Counted from the first letter of the stretch, positions 45,488-55,774 are shown. The stretch: 64,000 nucleotides of DNA from Sphingomonas sp. Leaf242 (GCF_001422045.1 NZ_LMLW01000007.1:496001-560000); one strand, 5' to 3'. Notes: generated by a model not told the origin, from the sequence alone. Program-made: numbers and translations.

Positions 45488-47311
45488 TTACCCAGCGCTC
45501 GGCGCGACCACCTTTGTCGCGTCCTTCGGGCCATCGACCGTCAGGCGGATGTTGAGTTCCTTCAGCTGCTTGGCGCTGACCGGGCTCGGCGCGCCCATCA
45601 TCAGGTCCTCGGCCTTCTGGTTCATCGGGAACAGCACGACCTCACGAATGTTCGGCTCGCCGGCTAGCAGCATCACCATCCGGTCGATCCCCGGTGCCGA
45701 GCCACCATGCGGCGGCGCGCCGACCTTGAACGCGTTGATCATGCCCGCGAAGTTCGTGTCGACGTCGGCCTGCGTGTAGCCGGCGATCTCGAACGCCTTG
45801 TACATGATCTCGGGCCGGTGGTTCCGGATCGCGCCCGACGACAGCTCGACGCCGTTGCAGACGATATCGTACTGATAGGCGAGGATATCGAGCGGATCCT
45901 TGTTTTCCAGCGCGTCCATCTCGCCCTGCGGCATCGAGAACGGGTTGTGGCTGAAATCGACCTTCTTCGCGTCCTCGTCATATTCGAACATCGGGAAGTC
46001 GACGATCCAGCAGAACTCGAACCGGTTCTCGTCGATCAGGCCGAGGTCGGCACCGATCCGCGCCCGGGCGGCGCCCGCGAGCTTCGAGGCGGGCAGCTCC
46101 TTGCCAGCCGCGAAGAAGATGCCGTCGTTCGGGCCGAGGCCCATCTCGGCGATCAGCTTCCGCGTCGCCTCTTCGCCGTGGTTCTTGGCGATCGGGCCAC
46201 CAAGTTCGCCATTTTTCTGCGTGATGTAGCCGAGCCCGGCATGCCCCTCGGCGCGTGCCCAGTCGTTCATGTCGGTAAAGAACTTGCGGCTCTTGTCGGC
46301 GGTGTTCGGCGCGGGGATCGCGCGGACCACGTCACCGCCGGCGACGATGCCCGCGAACAGGCCGAAGCCCGAATCGACGAAGTGGTGGCCGACGTCGTGG
46401 ATCAGGATCGGGTTGCGCAGGTCGGGCTTGTCGCTGCCGTACTTGAGCATCGATTCGCGGTACGGGATGCGCTTGAACGGCAATGCCGAGACCTGGCGAC
46501 CCTTGCCCTGCCAGTCCGCGAACTCCTCGAACACGCCGTGCAACACAGGCTCGATCGCATTGAACACGTCGTCCTGCGTGACGAAGCTCATCTCGAAGTC
46601 GAGTTGGTAGAACTCGCCCGGCGAGCGATCGGCGCGTGCGTCCTCGTCGCGGAAGCAGGGCGCGATCTGGAAATAGCGGTCGAAGCCGGCCACCATCAGC
46701 AGCTGTTTGAACATCTGCGGTGCCTGCGGGAGCGCGTAGAACTTGCCCGGATGGACGCGGCTCGGCACCAGATAATCGCGCGCGCCCTCGGGCGACGACG
46801 CGGTCAGGATCGGCGTCTGGAATTCGGTGAACCCTTGCGAATTCATCCGGTTGCGCAGCGACGTGATCACCTGGCTGCGGAGCATGATGTTCGCGTGCAG
46901 CCGCTCGCGACGCAGGTCGAGATAACGATAGCGCAGGCGGATATCCTCGGGATATTCGGCCTCGCCCGCGACCGGCATCGGCAGCTCGCCGGCCATCGAC
47001 TGGACGGTCGCGGCGGTCGCGCGGATCTCGATCCCGCCGGTCGGCAGGTTCGGGTTCACGGCTTCCGGCGCCCGGGCCGTGACCTTGCCGGTGATCGTCA
47101 CCACGCTTTCGCTCTTCAGACCTTCGATGACCTTGAAGACCGGGCCGCTGACGTCGGTGACGATCTGCGTGATGCCGTAGTGATCGCGCAGATCGATGAA
47201 GACGAGGTCGCCGTGATCGCGCTTCTTGTGGACCCAGCCGGAGACGCGGACCTCTTCGCCGACCTGTTCGGGGCGGAGGGCGGCGCAGTTGTGGGTGCGA
47301 TAGGCGTGCAT
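45488..47311 (-). CDS. aspS: Aspartyl-tRNA synthetase (probably non-discriminating)
   Basis: Class IIb synthetase of 607 residues in the bacterial form: N-terminal OB fold ([19 protein letters not shown]), catalytic domain with [34 protein letters not shown] (motif 2), a GAD insertion, and the motif 3 region [16 protein letters not shown]. His33, in RDHGDL, is the residue associated with enzymes that also charge tRNA-Asn, while discriminating enzymes have leucine there. That would require GatCAB, which is outside the window. ATG 47311 gives the usual N-terminus MHAYRTHNC. It diverges from rnd over 91 bases. Confidence 0.96.
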   Translation of the reverse strand: MHAYRTHNCAALRPEQVGEEVRVSGWVHKKRDHGDLVFIDLRDHYGITQIVTDVSGPVFKVIEGLKSESVVTITGKVTARAPEAVNPNLPTGGIEIRATAATVQSMAGELPMPVAGEAEYPEDIRLRYRYLDLRRERLHANIMLRSQVITSLRNRMNSQGFTEFQTPILTASSPEGARDYLVPSRVHPGKFYALPQAPQMFKQLLMVAGFDRYFQIAPCFRDEDARADRSPGEFYQLDFEMSFVTQDDVFNAIEPVLHGVFEEFADWQGKGRQVSALPFKRIPYRESMLKYGSDKPDLRNPILIHDVGHHFVDSGFGLFAGIVAGGDVVRAIPAPNTADKSRKFFTDMNDWARAEGHAGLGYITQKNGELGGPIAKNHGEEATRKLIAEMGLGPNDGIFFAAGKELPASKLAGAARARIGADLGLIDENRFEFCWIVDFPMFEYDEDAKKVDFSHNPFSMPQGEMDALENKDPLDILAYQYDIVCNGVELSSGAIRNHRPEIMYKAFEIAGYTQADVDTNFAGMINAFKVGAPPHGGSAPGIDRMVMLLAGEPNIREVVLFPMNQKAEDLMMGAPSPVSAKQLKELNIRLTVDGPKDATKVVAPSAG

Positions 47312-47402
47312 GATGGGTCTTCTCGGACGATAAACAGGTGGTCCGCGCTTCCCTTCCCTTCCGGGCTTTGTCAACCCGAACGAGGCTCGCTATGGACGGG
47401 CG

Positions 47403-48578
47403 ATGCATATCCACCCGCTTATCTCCGACAGTGCCACGCTCGCCAATCTGTGCGCGCGCATGGCCGACGCCGACTATGTGTGCGTCGACACCGAATTCAT
47501 GCGCGAGAGCACCTATTACCCGGAGCTCTGCCTGATCCAGATCGCCGACGACAAGGAAGCCGCCGCGATCGATCCGATGGCGCCTGGGATCGACCTGAAG
47601 CCGCTGCTCGACCTGCTCGTCGAGAATCACGACGTGCTGAAGGTCGTCCATGCCGGCGGGCAGGATATCGAGATCGTCTACAACCTGACAGGCAAGACAC
47701 CCTTCCCGCTGTTCGACACGCAGGTCGCGGCGATGGCGCTCGGGCAGGGCGAGCAGATCGGCTATTCGAACCTGGTCGACAGTTGGCTCGGCATTGCGGT
47801 CGACAAGGGTGCTAGGTTTACCGACTGGGCGCGCAGGCCGCTCGACGCGCGGCAAATCGAATATGCGATCGGCGACGTCACGCATCTGTCGAAGATCTTT
47901 CCGAAGATGCTGGAGCGGTTGCGCAAGACCGGGCGCGGCGTTTGGCTCGACCAAGAGATGGAGCGACTCGGCGATACCGCCAATTACGCGAACGATCCCG
48001 ATCTGGCGTGGAAGCGCGTTCGGATCTCGGGGCGCAAGCCTGATGTGCTGGGGCGGTTGAAGGCACTGGCCCGGTGGCGTGAGTTGGAGGCGCAGGCGAA
48101 GGACCTGCCGCGCGGGCGGATCGTCAAGGACGAGACTCTCGGCGACATGGCGGGGCATCCGCCGCGGAAGCAAGCGGACTTGGCGCGGGTGCGCGGGCTG
48201 TCGGCGACCTGGGCCGGTAACGACATCGGTGGCCGCTTGATGGCGGCGATTGAGGGGGCACAGCCGCTCGGTGACGACGAATTGCCGCCGCGGGACGATC
48301 GCAAACCCGGGCTTGGCAAGGAGGGTTCGCTGGTCGCGGATCTCCTCAAGCTGTTGCTCAAGATCCGCTCGCGAGACATTGATGTCGCGTCGAAACTGCT
48401 CGCGCGGACCGATGAACTCGAGGCGCTGGCGGCGGGCGTTCGCACTGGGCTGCCGATGCTCGAAGGCTGGCGGTTCGATCAGTTCGGGCGCGATGCACTG
48501 GATCTGGTCGAGGGGCGACTGGCGTTTGCAGTGATCGGCGGGAAGCTGAAGATGACCCGTACGGAGGATGCCGCATGA
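47403..48578 (+). CDS. rnd: Ribonuclease D
   Basis: A 3-prime exoribonuclease for tRNA and stable RNA maturation, 391 residues. DEDD nuclease domain: VCVDTEFMRESTYYPELCLI (Asp, Glu), VVHAGGQDIEI (Asp) and QIEYAIGDVTHL (Tyr, Asp). Then come two HRDC-like domains, about residues 205-285 and 300-375. It is coupled to the next gene by a 4-base overlap (ATGA). Confidence 0.94.
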   Translation: MHIHPLISDSATLANLCARMADADYVCVDTEFMRESTYYPELCLIQIADDKEAAAIDPMAPGIDLKPLLDLLVENHDVLKVVHAGGQDIEIVYNLTGKTPFPLFDTQVAAMALGQGEQIGYSNLVDSWLGIAVDKGARFTDWARRPLDARQIEYAIGDVTHLSKIFPKMLERLRKTGRGVWLDQEMERLGDTANYANDPDLAWKRVRISGRKPDVLGRLKALARWRELEAQAKDLPRGRIVKDETLGDMAGHPPRKQADLARVRGLSATWAGNDIGGRLMAAIEGAQPLGDDELPPRDDRKPGLGKEGSLVADLLKLLLKIRSRDIDVASKLLARTDELEALAAGVRTGLPMLEGWRFDQFGRDALDLVEGRLAFAVIGGKLKMTRTEDAA

Positions 48579-48871
48579 GGATCGTTCTGGTTGCAGTCTT
48601 GCTCGGGTCGGCGGCGTGTACGCCGGTCGAGATGCGCGGCGAGACGCCTGCCGCTTTGCCGGTTGCTGCGGCTTGCAATGCCGAGTCGTTGGGCGATCTT
48701 GTGGGCAAGCGGGCTAGCGATGCTCGGGCTGACGTCATGCAGAAGCGGTCGGGTGCACGCACGCTCCGCTGGATCGCGCCGAATACCGCGGTGACGATGG
48801 ATTTCCGCGCCGATCGCCTGAACGTCTATGTGGACGCCAAAGGCCGGATCGAACGCTTTACTTGCGCCTAA
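48575..48871 (+). CDS. I78-family peptidase inhibitor, lipoprotein
   Basis: A 98-residue protein. Signal MRIVLVAVLLGSAAC has a good lipobox (GSAAC), so it should be lipid-anchored in the periplasm. The mature domain matches the small I78 inhibitor family: CNAESLGDLVGKRASDA, then LRWIAPNTAVTMDFRADRLN and VYVDAKGRIERFTC with a probable disulphide. Family members inhibit serine peptidases. Follows rnd with an ATGA overlap. Confidence 0.88.
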   Translation: MRIVLVAVLLGSAACTPVEMRGETPAALPVAAACNAESLGDLVGKRASDARADVMQKRSGARTLRWIAPNTAVTMDFRADRLNVYVDAKGRIERFTCA

Positions 48872-48881
48872 ACCCGCTCGC

Positions 48882-49007
48882 TTAAATCCTCCCCCTGCGG
48901 GGGAGGTGGCTGGCACTTGCCAGACGGAGGGGTGTGTCCCTTCGATAGCGTGATACCCCTCCGTCAGTCCTGCGGACTGCCACCTCCCCTTGCAGGGGAG
49001 GATTTAG
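48882..49007. repeat. Intergenic palindromic repeat unit D, overlapping the ppx stop codon
   Basis: Nearly complete inverted repeat with arms of about 50 bases. The outer arms TAAATCCTCCCC and GGGGAGGATTTA pair; each holds a hairpin (CCCCCTGCGGGGG; CCCCTTGCAGGGG). Next come GGAGGTGGC with GCCACCTCC, and ACGGAGGGGT with ACCCCTCCGT. It separates the convergent I78 and ppx genes. The TAA stop of ppx (49006-49004) lies in the last bases of the right arm. Confidence 0.85.
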
Positions 49008-50515
49008 GCAAGAGCCAGTTGGGGTTTGCGTCCCAAGGCGGAGGCTAGCGCTGCGTGGCGACGTTCCACGGCCTCACCGTAGAGACCGCGATCGTCCGAA
49101 CGCAGCGTCAACGTGAGCGATACGCCATCGTCCGCGAGTTGCGAGCGCTTCAGCGGTCCGGCTAGACCGCCGCTCATCCTCTGGCCGAGCCGCATCGCCA
49201 TGCCCCAGGCCGTAGCGCTCTTCAGCGCGGCAGGCGTTGCCAGCCGCCCTACAGGATCTGCCGCCGCCAGATCGCCACCAAGGCTGGTGTAAAGAGCTTG
49301 CGCCAGCATCCCCCGGCCGGGCGCGTCAATCGCGACCCAATTGCCGTGCAGCGCGACCTCGACGCCGCGTTCGGCACGGAACTCGGGGTTCGCGCGCCAG
49401 CCGACGTCGGCGAGCAAGCATGCCGTGTGGCGGATTCGCGCCATTGCGGGCGGCTCGGTGGCGAACAGCGGTGCGATCCAGCGGTCGAGCAGATCGCCGT
49501 GCTCGGGGAAGCGGCCGAGCAGGCGCCCCTCTTCGCGTGCTGCTACGATCAGCGGATCGAGCGTGCGGTCTGCGGGCTTCAGGTCTTCGTAGAGCAGACC
49601 TTCGCGCAGGCCATAGGCGGATACGATCGTCGTCCGGCTGCCGAGCTGGCGCATCAGCACGCCGAGCAACGCTGCGGCGTCGGCGAGCGTTGCCGTGCGG
49701 CCCGACGACAGCCCCGGAATCGCCTTCAGGCGCGGCTTCGACAGTTGCGGGATCGTCCGGCTGAGCCGGGTGATCGTCGCCGCGGTCATCGAATATTGGT
49801 GGATGATCGGCAGCGGATAGTCCGACAGCTCCATGTCGAGCCGTGCCAGCGCGCGCCACGATCCACCGACCAGATACAGCGGCAGCCCCTGCCCCTTCGC
49901 GGTCCAGCCGGCCTCGCGAACCAGACGTGCCACGTAGCGGGCGAGCACCTTGCCGCGCTTGGCGCGGATCGGGCCGATCCGCAGGACGCCTAGCGGAAAC
50001 GAGACACGGTCCTCGATCTTGCCGCGACGAACGCGGACGAGTTCGAGACTGCCGCCACCGAGATCGCCAACAATGCCGTCTGCTTCGGGGATAGCGGACA
50101 AGACACCGTAGCCGGCCGCGCTGGCTTCCTGCTCGCCGGACAGCGTCTCGACGGTCAGGCCGAGTTGTTCAGCCGCGGCAATGAGTTCGCCGCCGTTCTT
50201 CGCATCGCGTACCGCCGCAGTCGCGACCGTGCGGAGCGTCGAGCATTCCATTTCCTTCGCCACCGCCGCGAACCGCGCGAGCGCAACGCGTGCGGTCTTC
50301 AGCGCGGACTTCTCGATCGCGCCAGTCGCGGCGAGGCCACGACCGAGCCCCGCCAACACCTTCTCATTGAACCGGATCGCGGGGAGCCGTGGCGGCCCCT
50401 GATACACCACCAGACGGATCGAGTTCGAGCCGATATCGATGATCCCGGTGCGCGGGTGATCGTCGGTCTCGGCCTTGGGCGGGGAATTGCCGAACAGGAT
50501 ATTGGTAACGCTCAT
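49004..50515 (-). CDS. ppx: Exopolyphosphatase / Ppx-GppA family phosphatase
   Basis: Removes terminal phosphate from polyphosphate, or hydrolyses pppGpp; the two cannot be told apart reliably. The 503 residues show the actin-like ATPase fold: IIDIGSNSIRLVVY, ATAAVRDAKNGGEL, LSGEQEASAAGYG and VGDLGGGSLELV, with a C-terminal HD-type helical region. ATG 50515 overlaps the ppk1 stop (ATGA), so synthesis and breakdown enzymes are cotranslated. The stop codon falls within a palindromic repeat. Confidence 0.92.
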   Translation of the reverse strand: MSVTNILFGNSPPKAETDDHPRTGIIDIGSNSIRLVVYQGPPRLPAIRFNEKVLAGLGRGLAATGAIEKSALKTARVALARFAAVAKEMECSTLRTVATAAVRDAKNGGELIAAAEQLGLTVETLSGEQEASAAGYGVLSAIPEADGIVGDLGGGSLELVRVRRGKIEDRVSFPLGVLRIGPIRAKRGKVLARYVARLVREAGWTAKGQGLPLYLVGGSWRALARLDMELSDYPLPIIHQYSMTAATITRLSRTIPQLSKPRLKAIPGLSSGRTATLADAAALLGVLMRQLGSRTTIVSAYGLREGLLYEDLKPADRTLDPLIVAAREEGRLLGRFPEHGDLLDRWIAPLFATEPPAMARIRHTACLLADVGWRANPEFRAERGVEVALHGNWVAIDAPGRGMLAQALYTSLGGDLAAADPVGRLATPAALKSATAWGMAMRLGQRMSGGLAGPLKRSQLADDGVSLTLTLRSDDRGLYGEAVERRHAALASALGRKPQLALA

Positions 50516-52677
50516 CGTTTTCGACGGAGCGACAGCGTCGGTACGGCATTGCTGGTCGCGAGCGAGGCGCCGCGGCCGGAGAGCGAAGGATTCGTCATGA
50601 AATACCGATGCAGGTTGAATGGGCGGTCGCCGGGATCGACGCGGCTATATTCGCCGTCGGGGCCTAGCTCCCAACTCTGCTCGTTGTCGATCAGGTTCGC
50701 GACCATGACCTGATCGAGGATCTGGTCGTGAACGGTCGGGTTGAGGATCGGCAGCATGTATTCGACGCGGCGGTCGAAATTCCGCGGCATCCAGTCAGCC
50801 GACGAGATGAATAGCTTCGCACCGTCGTTGGGGAGCGCCTTGCCGTTGCCGAACGCCCAGATCCGGCTGTGCTCCAGAAAGCGCCCGATCACCGACTTCA
50901 CGCGGATCGTCTCGGACAGACCGGGAACACCCGGGCGCAGGCAGCAGATGCCGCGGATGATGAGGTCGATCTCGACCCCTGCCCCGCTCGCTTCGTACAG
51001 CTTCTCGATCACCGCAGGGTCGACCAGCGAGTTCATCTTCGCCCAGACGCCGGCGGGCTTGCCCGCGCGTGCGTTGGCGATCTCGACGTCGATCAGGTTC
51101 ATCAAATTCTGGCGGAGGTCGCGTGGGCTCAAGCTGACACGCGCCATGTCGGTCGGTTCGACATAGCCGGTGATGTAGTTGAACATCTGCGCCGCATCGC
51201 GCCCGACCGCGGCGTCGGCGGTGAAAAAGCTGAGGTCGGTGTAGATCTTGGCCGTGACCGGGTGATAATTGCCCGTGCCGAAATGGCAGTAGGTGCGGAA
51301 CGCCTGGCCTTCGCGGCGGACGACCAGCGAAACCTTGGCGTGCGTCTTCCAGTCGATGAACCCGTAGACGACCTGCACGCCCGCGCGCTCCAGCGCGGAG
51401 GCCCAGACCATGTTCTGCTCTTCGTCGAACCGCGCCTTCAGCTCGACGACCGCTGTGACGGACTTGCCCGCCTCGGCCGCGGTGATCAGCGCGTTGATGA
51501 CCGCAGGCTGTTTGCCGGCGCGGTAAAGCGTTTGCTTGATCGCCACCACATCCGGGTCGTTCGCCGCCTGTTTCAGGAAGGCGAGCACCACTTCGAACGT
51601 CTCGTAAGGGTGGTGGACGACGATGTCCTTGGCCTTGATCGCCGCAAAGCAGTCGCCGCCGAATTCGCGGATGCGTTCGGGGAAGCGCGGCGTGAAGGGC
51701 GGGAATTTCAGGTCGGGACGATCCTCATCGACCAGCCCGTCGAGGTCGACGATGCCGAGTAGGTTGCCGCTCTCGGTGATGATCGCGTCGGCACCGCCGA
51801 GCTCATCCTTGAGCACAGCCGCCAGCACGTCCGGGATGCCGGTTTCGAGTTCGAGGCGGATCACGCGGCCGCGGCGACGGCGCTTGATCGCGTTGGCGAA
51901 GTAGCGGACGAGGTCCTCGGCCTCCTCCTCGATCTCCATGTCGCTGTCTCGCAGGACGCGGAAGCTGGCGGCGGCGAGGACTTCGTAGCCGGGGAAGAGG
52001 ACGGGTGCGAACCGCTTCAGGATCGATTCGATCGAGATATAGCGCGCAGGCTCGCCAGGGAGGCGAACGAAACGCGTCATGGTGTGCGGCAGCATCACCA
52101 GTTCGCGGACCGGCTCGTTATCCGAACGGCGGACGAGGTCGAAGATCACCGACAGCCCGCGATTCGGGATGAACGGGAACGGATGCGCGGGGTCGAGCGC
52201 CTGCGGGGTCAGGATCGGGAAGATCTGATCGCGGAAATGCGTTTCGAGCCACTCGTCGGCCTCACCTTCGACCGCCTCGCGCCGCAGGACGAACAGCCCT
52301 GCTTCGTCGAGCAGCACGCGCAGGTCGCCCCACACCGCCTGCTGGCTGGCCATCAGTTCGTCGGCCTCGCGGACGATCGCCGTCAGCTGCTGGCCGGCGG
52401 TGAGGCCGTCCGCCGATCGCCGATCGACATCCTGCGTCTGCTGTCCCTTCAGACCGGCGACGCGGACCATGAAGAACTCGTCTAGGTTGGAGCCCGAGAT
52501 CGACAGGAAGCGAAGCCGCTCGAGCAGTGGGTGCGCGGGGTTGCACGCCTCCTCCAGCACGCGGCGGTTGAACGCCAGCCAGGACAGCTCGCGGTTGAAA
52601 AACCGGTCGTTCGGCTCTGCGCCGATGGGATCGTCGTCGTCTTCCGATTGGCGGACGATATGGGCTGGACGGTTCAT
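50512..52677 (-). CDS. ppk1: Polyphosphate kinase 1
   Basis: Makes long-chain polyphosphate from ATP; membrane-associated. The 721-residue protein has the N domain (NRELSWLAFNRRVLEEA), head domain, and two phospholipase-D-like C domains. The phosphorylated histidine is in the segment CHFGTGNYHPVTAKIYTDLS, and the second His-rich region is around RVEYMLPILNP. HHPYETFEVVLAFLKQAA is also typical. Order hdaA-ppk1-ppx is conserved in several alphaproteobacteria. Confidence 0.96.
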   Translation of the reverse strand: MNRPAHIVRQSEDDDDPIGAEPNDRFFNRELSWLAFNRRVLEEACNPAHPLLERLRFLSISGSNLDEFFMVRVAGLKGQQTQDVDRRSADGLTAGQQLTAIVREADELMASQQAVWGDLRVLLDEAGLFVLRREAVEGEADEWLETHFRDQIFPILTPQALDPAHPFPFIPNRGLSVIFDLVRRSDNEPVRELVMLPHTMTRFVRLPGEPARYISIESILKRFAPVLFPGYEVLAAASFRVLRDSDMEIEEEAEDLVRYFANAIKRRRRGRVIRLELETGIPDVLAAVLKDELGGADAIITESGNLLGIVDLDGLVDEDRPDLKFPPFTPRFPERIREFGGDCFAAIKAKDIVVHHPYETFEVVLAFLKQAANDPDVVAIKQTLYRAGKQPAVINALITAAEAGKSVTAVVELKARFDEEQNMVWASALERAGVQVVYGFIDWKTHAKVSLVVRREGQAFRTYCHFGTGNYHPVTAKIYTDLSFFTADAAVGRDAAQMFNYITGYVEPTDMARVSLSPRDLRQNLMNLIDVEIANARAGKPAGVWAKMNSLVDPAVIEKLYEASGAGVEIDLIIRGICCLRPGVPGLSETIRVKSVIGRFLEHSRIWAFGNGKALPNDGAKLFISSADWMPRNFDRRVEYMLPILNPTVHDQILDQVMVANLIDNEQSWELGPDGEYSRVDPGDRPFNLHRYFMTNPSLSGRGASLATSNAVPTLSLRRKR

Positions 52678-52693
52678 CGGGCCTCTTGGGGGC

Positions 52694-53338
52694 TTATGGT
52701 GGCGTGAAGAGCGGGAGGTCGAGAGCGAGTTGCGGCCGGAGGATCAACCCGGCCTCGGTGAGTGTGGTTCGTGCAAGAGGAATGGACAAGCGCTTGCGAC
52801 GTTCCATCGCCTCCTGATCGAGCGCATCCACGGTTCGCGTTACGGTAATATGACTGCGCTCGATTCTGGTCGCGAGCCAGTCGATCAGATCGGGCCGCGC
52901 ATCGAGGCTGCGGCGCTCGAACAGATGCGCCAGCAGCAGCCGCATGAGTTCGTCATCGGGCGCACCGATCGCGGCGATCGGGCTGGCGGCGAGACGGGAG
53001 CGGAGATCGGGGAGCTTGACCTTCCATTCGGGCGGCGCGGCGTCGGCGACGATCAGCAGCGGCCTGTGCTCCTCCTGCGCGCGGTTCCAGGCGTGGAACA
53101 GCTGCGCCTCGGGCACGCGCTCGGCATCGTCGATGATCGTCCCGCCGCTCTTCGCCGCGAAGATCCGCGCGAGCAGGCTGCGGCCCGATTTGCGCGGGCC
53201 GGTGAGGATGGCGGTCATCACGGGCCAGGTGGCAGTGTGCTCCAGCGTGTGGACGGCGCGCGAGTTGGAGGGGGTAACCAGGAAGGCATCGTCGCGAGGG
53301 TCCGCCGGCCACCCGAGTGGCAGCGCAATTTGAGTCAT
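52694..53338 (-). CDS. hdaA: HdaA-type DnaA-related replication regulator
   Basis: A 214-residue DnaA-family protein without the DNA-binding domain. With the sliding clamp, Hda-type proteins stimulate DnaA-ATP hydrolysis after initiation. The N-terminus MTQIALPLGW carries a clamp-binding motif (QIALPL). The Walker A position reads TGPRKSGRS (residues 46-54), with arginine replacing the nucleotide-binding lysine; Walker B is IIDDAE (68-73). ATG 53338 is used; a GTG at 53353 overlapping the previous stop is an alternative adding five residues. Lies between DUF2066 and ppk1. Confidence 0.87.
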   Translation of the reverse strand: MTQIALPLGWPADPRDDAFLVTPSNSRAVHTLEHTATWPVMTAILTGPRKSGRSLLARIFAAKSGGTIIDDAERVPEAQLFHAWNRAQEEHRPLLIVADAAPPEWKVKLPDLRSRLAASPIAAIGAPDDELMRLLLAHLFERRSLDARPDLIDWLATRIERSHITVTRTVDALDQEAMERRKRLSIPLARTTLTEAGLILRPQLALDLPLFTPP

Positions 53339-53349
53339 CTTGGTCGCGC

Positions 53350-54597
53350 TCACCCTGTCGTCGCATTATCCGCCGGCAAATCCGGCGGAAGAAGTTGGGC
53401 GACCCGGCGGATGCGGATCGTCTGGCCGGAGCCGAATACCTGATAGCCGCGGGCTTCTAGCGCGGTCTTCAGCGCCGCGGGGTCGCCGTCGTACGCGACG
53501 CGCATCAGTGAGACGCCGCCGAGCGCAAGGCTGGTGGTAGCCGCCGAGCGGACGCCGGGGATCGCGCGGAGTGCGGCTTCCGTAGACGAGACGGCCGTGG
53601 CTGCGGGCGTGTCGAACTGGACGATTACGGAGATGCCTTCGCCGCCGGTCAGCGCCGCGGTATTGGCGTCGGCGGTCTCGTCTGTGGGCAGGTCGTCTAT
53701 CGTTGCGGCTTCGGGCGGCGGCGGTGGCGAGAGGCTGTAGTCGACGCGGAGCGAACCGTTGCGGCGGGCCTGCTGGTACAGGTCGTCGATCCGCTTCACG
53801 CCGGTATCGAGTAGCTGCGCGATGCCGTCGGGCGTACCGACTCGCAACGTGAAACTGCGGATCAGCTCGTTGTCGGGGCCGTGGCGCGCTTCGAACACGC
53901 CGATCACCGGGCCGCCGGGCCATTGGCGGTAGAGCTTCACGACCGGGGTCAGCACGTCGCTCGCGCCATATTGGTCGAGGATCGTCCGCCACCAGCCGCG
54001 GCCGGGACGCTGCGTCTGGCCGACGTTGAGCAGCAGCGCGTCGGGGCCGGAGCCTGACGGGCGGACATAGTCGATACTGCTGTTGCCGGTGCGATAGCGT
54101 GCCCAGGCCTGCTGCCACTGCGTGCTCTGCTCAAACGCCTGGCCGACGCCGCCCGAATATTGGACGGGGATGACGAGCATTGGCTGCGAACGATCGGCAT
54201 ATGTCGAGATGCCGAGGATCGATCCGGCGCGGCCGCGATCGAACAGCACGCCGAGCTTGGCGATGTAGCGCTGCGGGCCGATCTGTTCGTTCTCGACGAC
54301 GATGCCGGAGACGAGCGAATCGAGCGTGCCGTCGGAGACGAGACCGCCTCCACCGCCAAGTCGGTTCGACAATTGCACCCAGGCTTTTCGCTGGGCGAGC
54401 CGCCAGCCGCTGTAGCGCGCGGCGTCGGCGGTCTTGCCGGCTACGTCGACCGTGACGCCGCTCACCTCGTACGCGCTGCCGCTGTCGACTGGAGCCGCGC
54501 CTCGGCTGCCGCCTTCGATTTGCGCGAGCACTGTGCCGCCGCTCAATAGCAGAGCAGCGCCGGCGAGGGCGGCAGGAAGGGCTTTGATACGCGTCAC
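53350..54597 (-). CDS. DUF2066-containing exported protein
   Basis: A 415-residue protein with a signal peptide from a GTG start at 54597 ([20 protein letters not shown] then TVLAQ). The body carries the DUF2066-like opening [20 protein letters not shown], then [12 protein letters not shown] proline run (PPPPPE) separates a second small alpha-beta domain about residues 310-400. An in-frame ATG at 54660 is possible but would overlap the purM start and bury the signal. Function unknown; such proteins often stand next to hdaA. Confidence 0.78.
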   Translation of the reverse strand: MTRIKALPAALAGAALLLSGGTVLAQIEGGSRGAAPVDSGSAYEVSGVTVDVAGKTADAARYSGWRLAQRKAWVQLSNRLGGGGGLVSDGTLDSLVSGIVVENEQIGPQRYIAKLGVLFDRGRAGSILGISTYADRSQPMLVIPVQYSGGVGQAFEQSTQWQQAWARYRTGNSSIDYVRPSGSGPDALLLNVGQTQRPGRGWWRTILDQYGASDVLTPVVKLYRQWPGGPVIGVFEARHGPDNELIRSFTLRVGTPDGIAQLLDTGVKRIDDLYQQARRNGSLRVDYSLSPPPPPEAATIDDLPTDETADANTAALTGGEGISVIVQFDTPAATAVSSTEAALRAIPGVRSAATTSLALGGVSLMRVAYDGDPAALKTALEARGYQVFGSGQTIRIRRVAQLLPPDLPADNATTG

Positions 54598-54658
54598 GCG
54601 GGCCTTTTGGCGAAGCAGACGTGGAAATCCAAGCGCGATGTGGCTAGCAGCACCGATC

Positions 54659-55774
54659 ATGACCGATACGCCAGACTCCGCCGCTCCCGCTTCGGGCCCT
54701 TACACCTACGCTCAGGCGGGCGTTTCGATCGCCGCGGGCAATGCGCTGGTGCGGGCGATCGCGCCGCTCGCGCGCTCGACGCGGCGGCCGGGCGCGGATG
54801 CCGATCTTGGTGGCTTTGGCGGGATGTTCGACCTCAAGGCGGCAGGGTTCGTCGATCCGTTGCTGGTCGCGGCGAACGACGGCGTGGGTACCAAGCTGAA
54901 GCTGGCGATCGAGTGGGATCGGCATGAGGGTGTCGGCGTCGACCTCGTCGCGATGTGCGTCAACGACCTGATCGTCCAAGGCGCCGAGCCGCTGTTTTTC
55001 CTCGATTATTATGCGAGCGGGAAGCTCGATGCGGCGGTCGCCGAGCGCGTCGTCGCCTCGATTGCGGAAGGCTGCAAGACCGCCGGCTGCGCACTGATCG
55101 GGGGCGAGACCGCCGAGATGCCGGGCATGTATGCGGACGGCGATTATGATCTGGCGGGCTTCTGCGTCGGCGCGGTCGAGCGGACCAACGTGCTGACCGG
55201 GCGCGAGATTGCTTCGGGTGACGTGATGCTTGGACTGGCGTCGTCGGGCGTGCATTCGAATGGGTTCTCGCTGGTTCGGCGCCTTTCCGCCGATCGTGGC
55301 TGGAAGCTCGATCGGCCTGCGTTGTTCGATCAGGACAAGTTGCTGATCGATCATCTGATGGCGCCGACTCGCATCTATGTCGCGAGCCTGCTGCCGTTGC
55401 TGCGCGAGCGGAAGATCAAGGGGCTGGCGCATATCACCGGTGGCGGCTTGCTGGAGAACATCCCGCGCGTGCTGCCCGAGGGCGTGCATGCGGTGGTCGA
55501 TGCGGATGCCTGGGAGCAGTCGCGGTTGATGGCGTTCCTGCAGGCTCAGGGCGCGATCGAGCCAGAGGAGATGGCGCGGACGTTCAACTGCGGGATCGGC
55601 ATGGTCGTGATAGTGAGTGCCGACGAGGCCGAGGCGGTGACCGCGGCGCTTGAGGCGGCGGACGAGACGGTGTTCACGATCGGGCGGATCGAGACCGGGG
55701 CGCAAGGCTGCACGGTTCGTGGGTCGGCGGGGACGTGGAGCGCGCGCGAGGACTGGACCGCGACGCATGGCTGA
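54659..55774 (+). CDS. purM: Phosphoribosylformylglycinamidine cyclo-ligase (AIR synthetase)
   Basis: Fifth step of purine synthesis, ring closure to aminoimidazole ribotide with ATP. The 371-residue protein has [77 protein letters not shown] and the stretch [22 protein letters not shown] 54659 is the family start; upstream frame is opposite DUF2066. Overlaps purN by eight bases (ATGGCTGA). Confidence 0.96.
   Translation: MTDTPDSAAPASGPYTYAQAGVSIAAGNALVRAIAPLARSTRRPGADADLGGFGGMFDLKAAGFVDPLLVAANDGVGTKLKLAIEWDRHEGVGVDLVAMCVNDLIVQGAEPLFFLDYYASGKLDAAVAERVVASIAEGCKTAGCALIGGETAEMPGMYADGDYDLAGFCVGAVERTNVLTGREIASGDVMLGLASSGVHSNGFSLVRRLSADRGWKLDRPALFDQDKLLIDHLMAPTRIYVASLLPLLRERKIKGLAHITGGGLLENIPRVLPEGVHAVVDADAWEQSRLMAFLQAQGAIEPEEMARTFNCGIGMVVIVSADEAEAVTAALEAADETVFTIGRIETGAQGCTVRGSAGTWSAREDWTATHG

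Noticed and set aside
45707..47815. Open frame of 702 codons opposite aspS and running into rnd
   Set aside because: Shadow of aspS; its last part is an off-frame reading of rnd.
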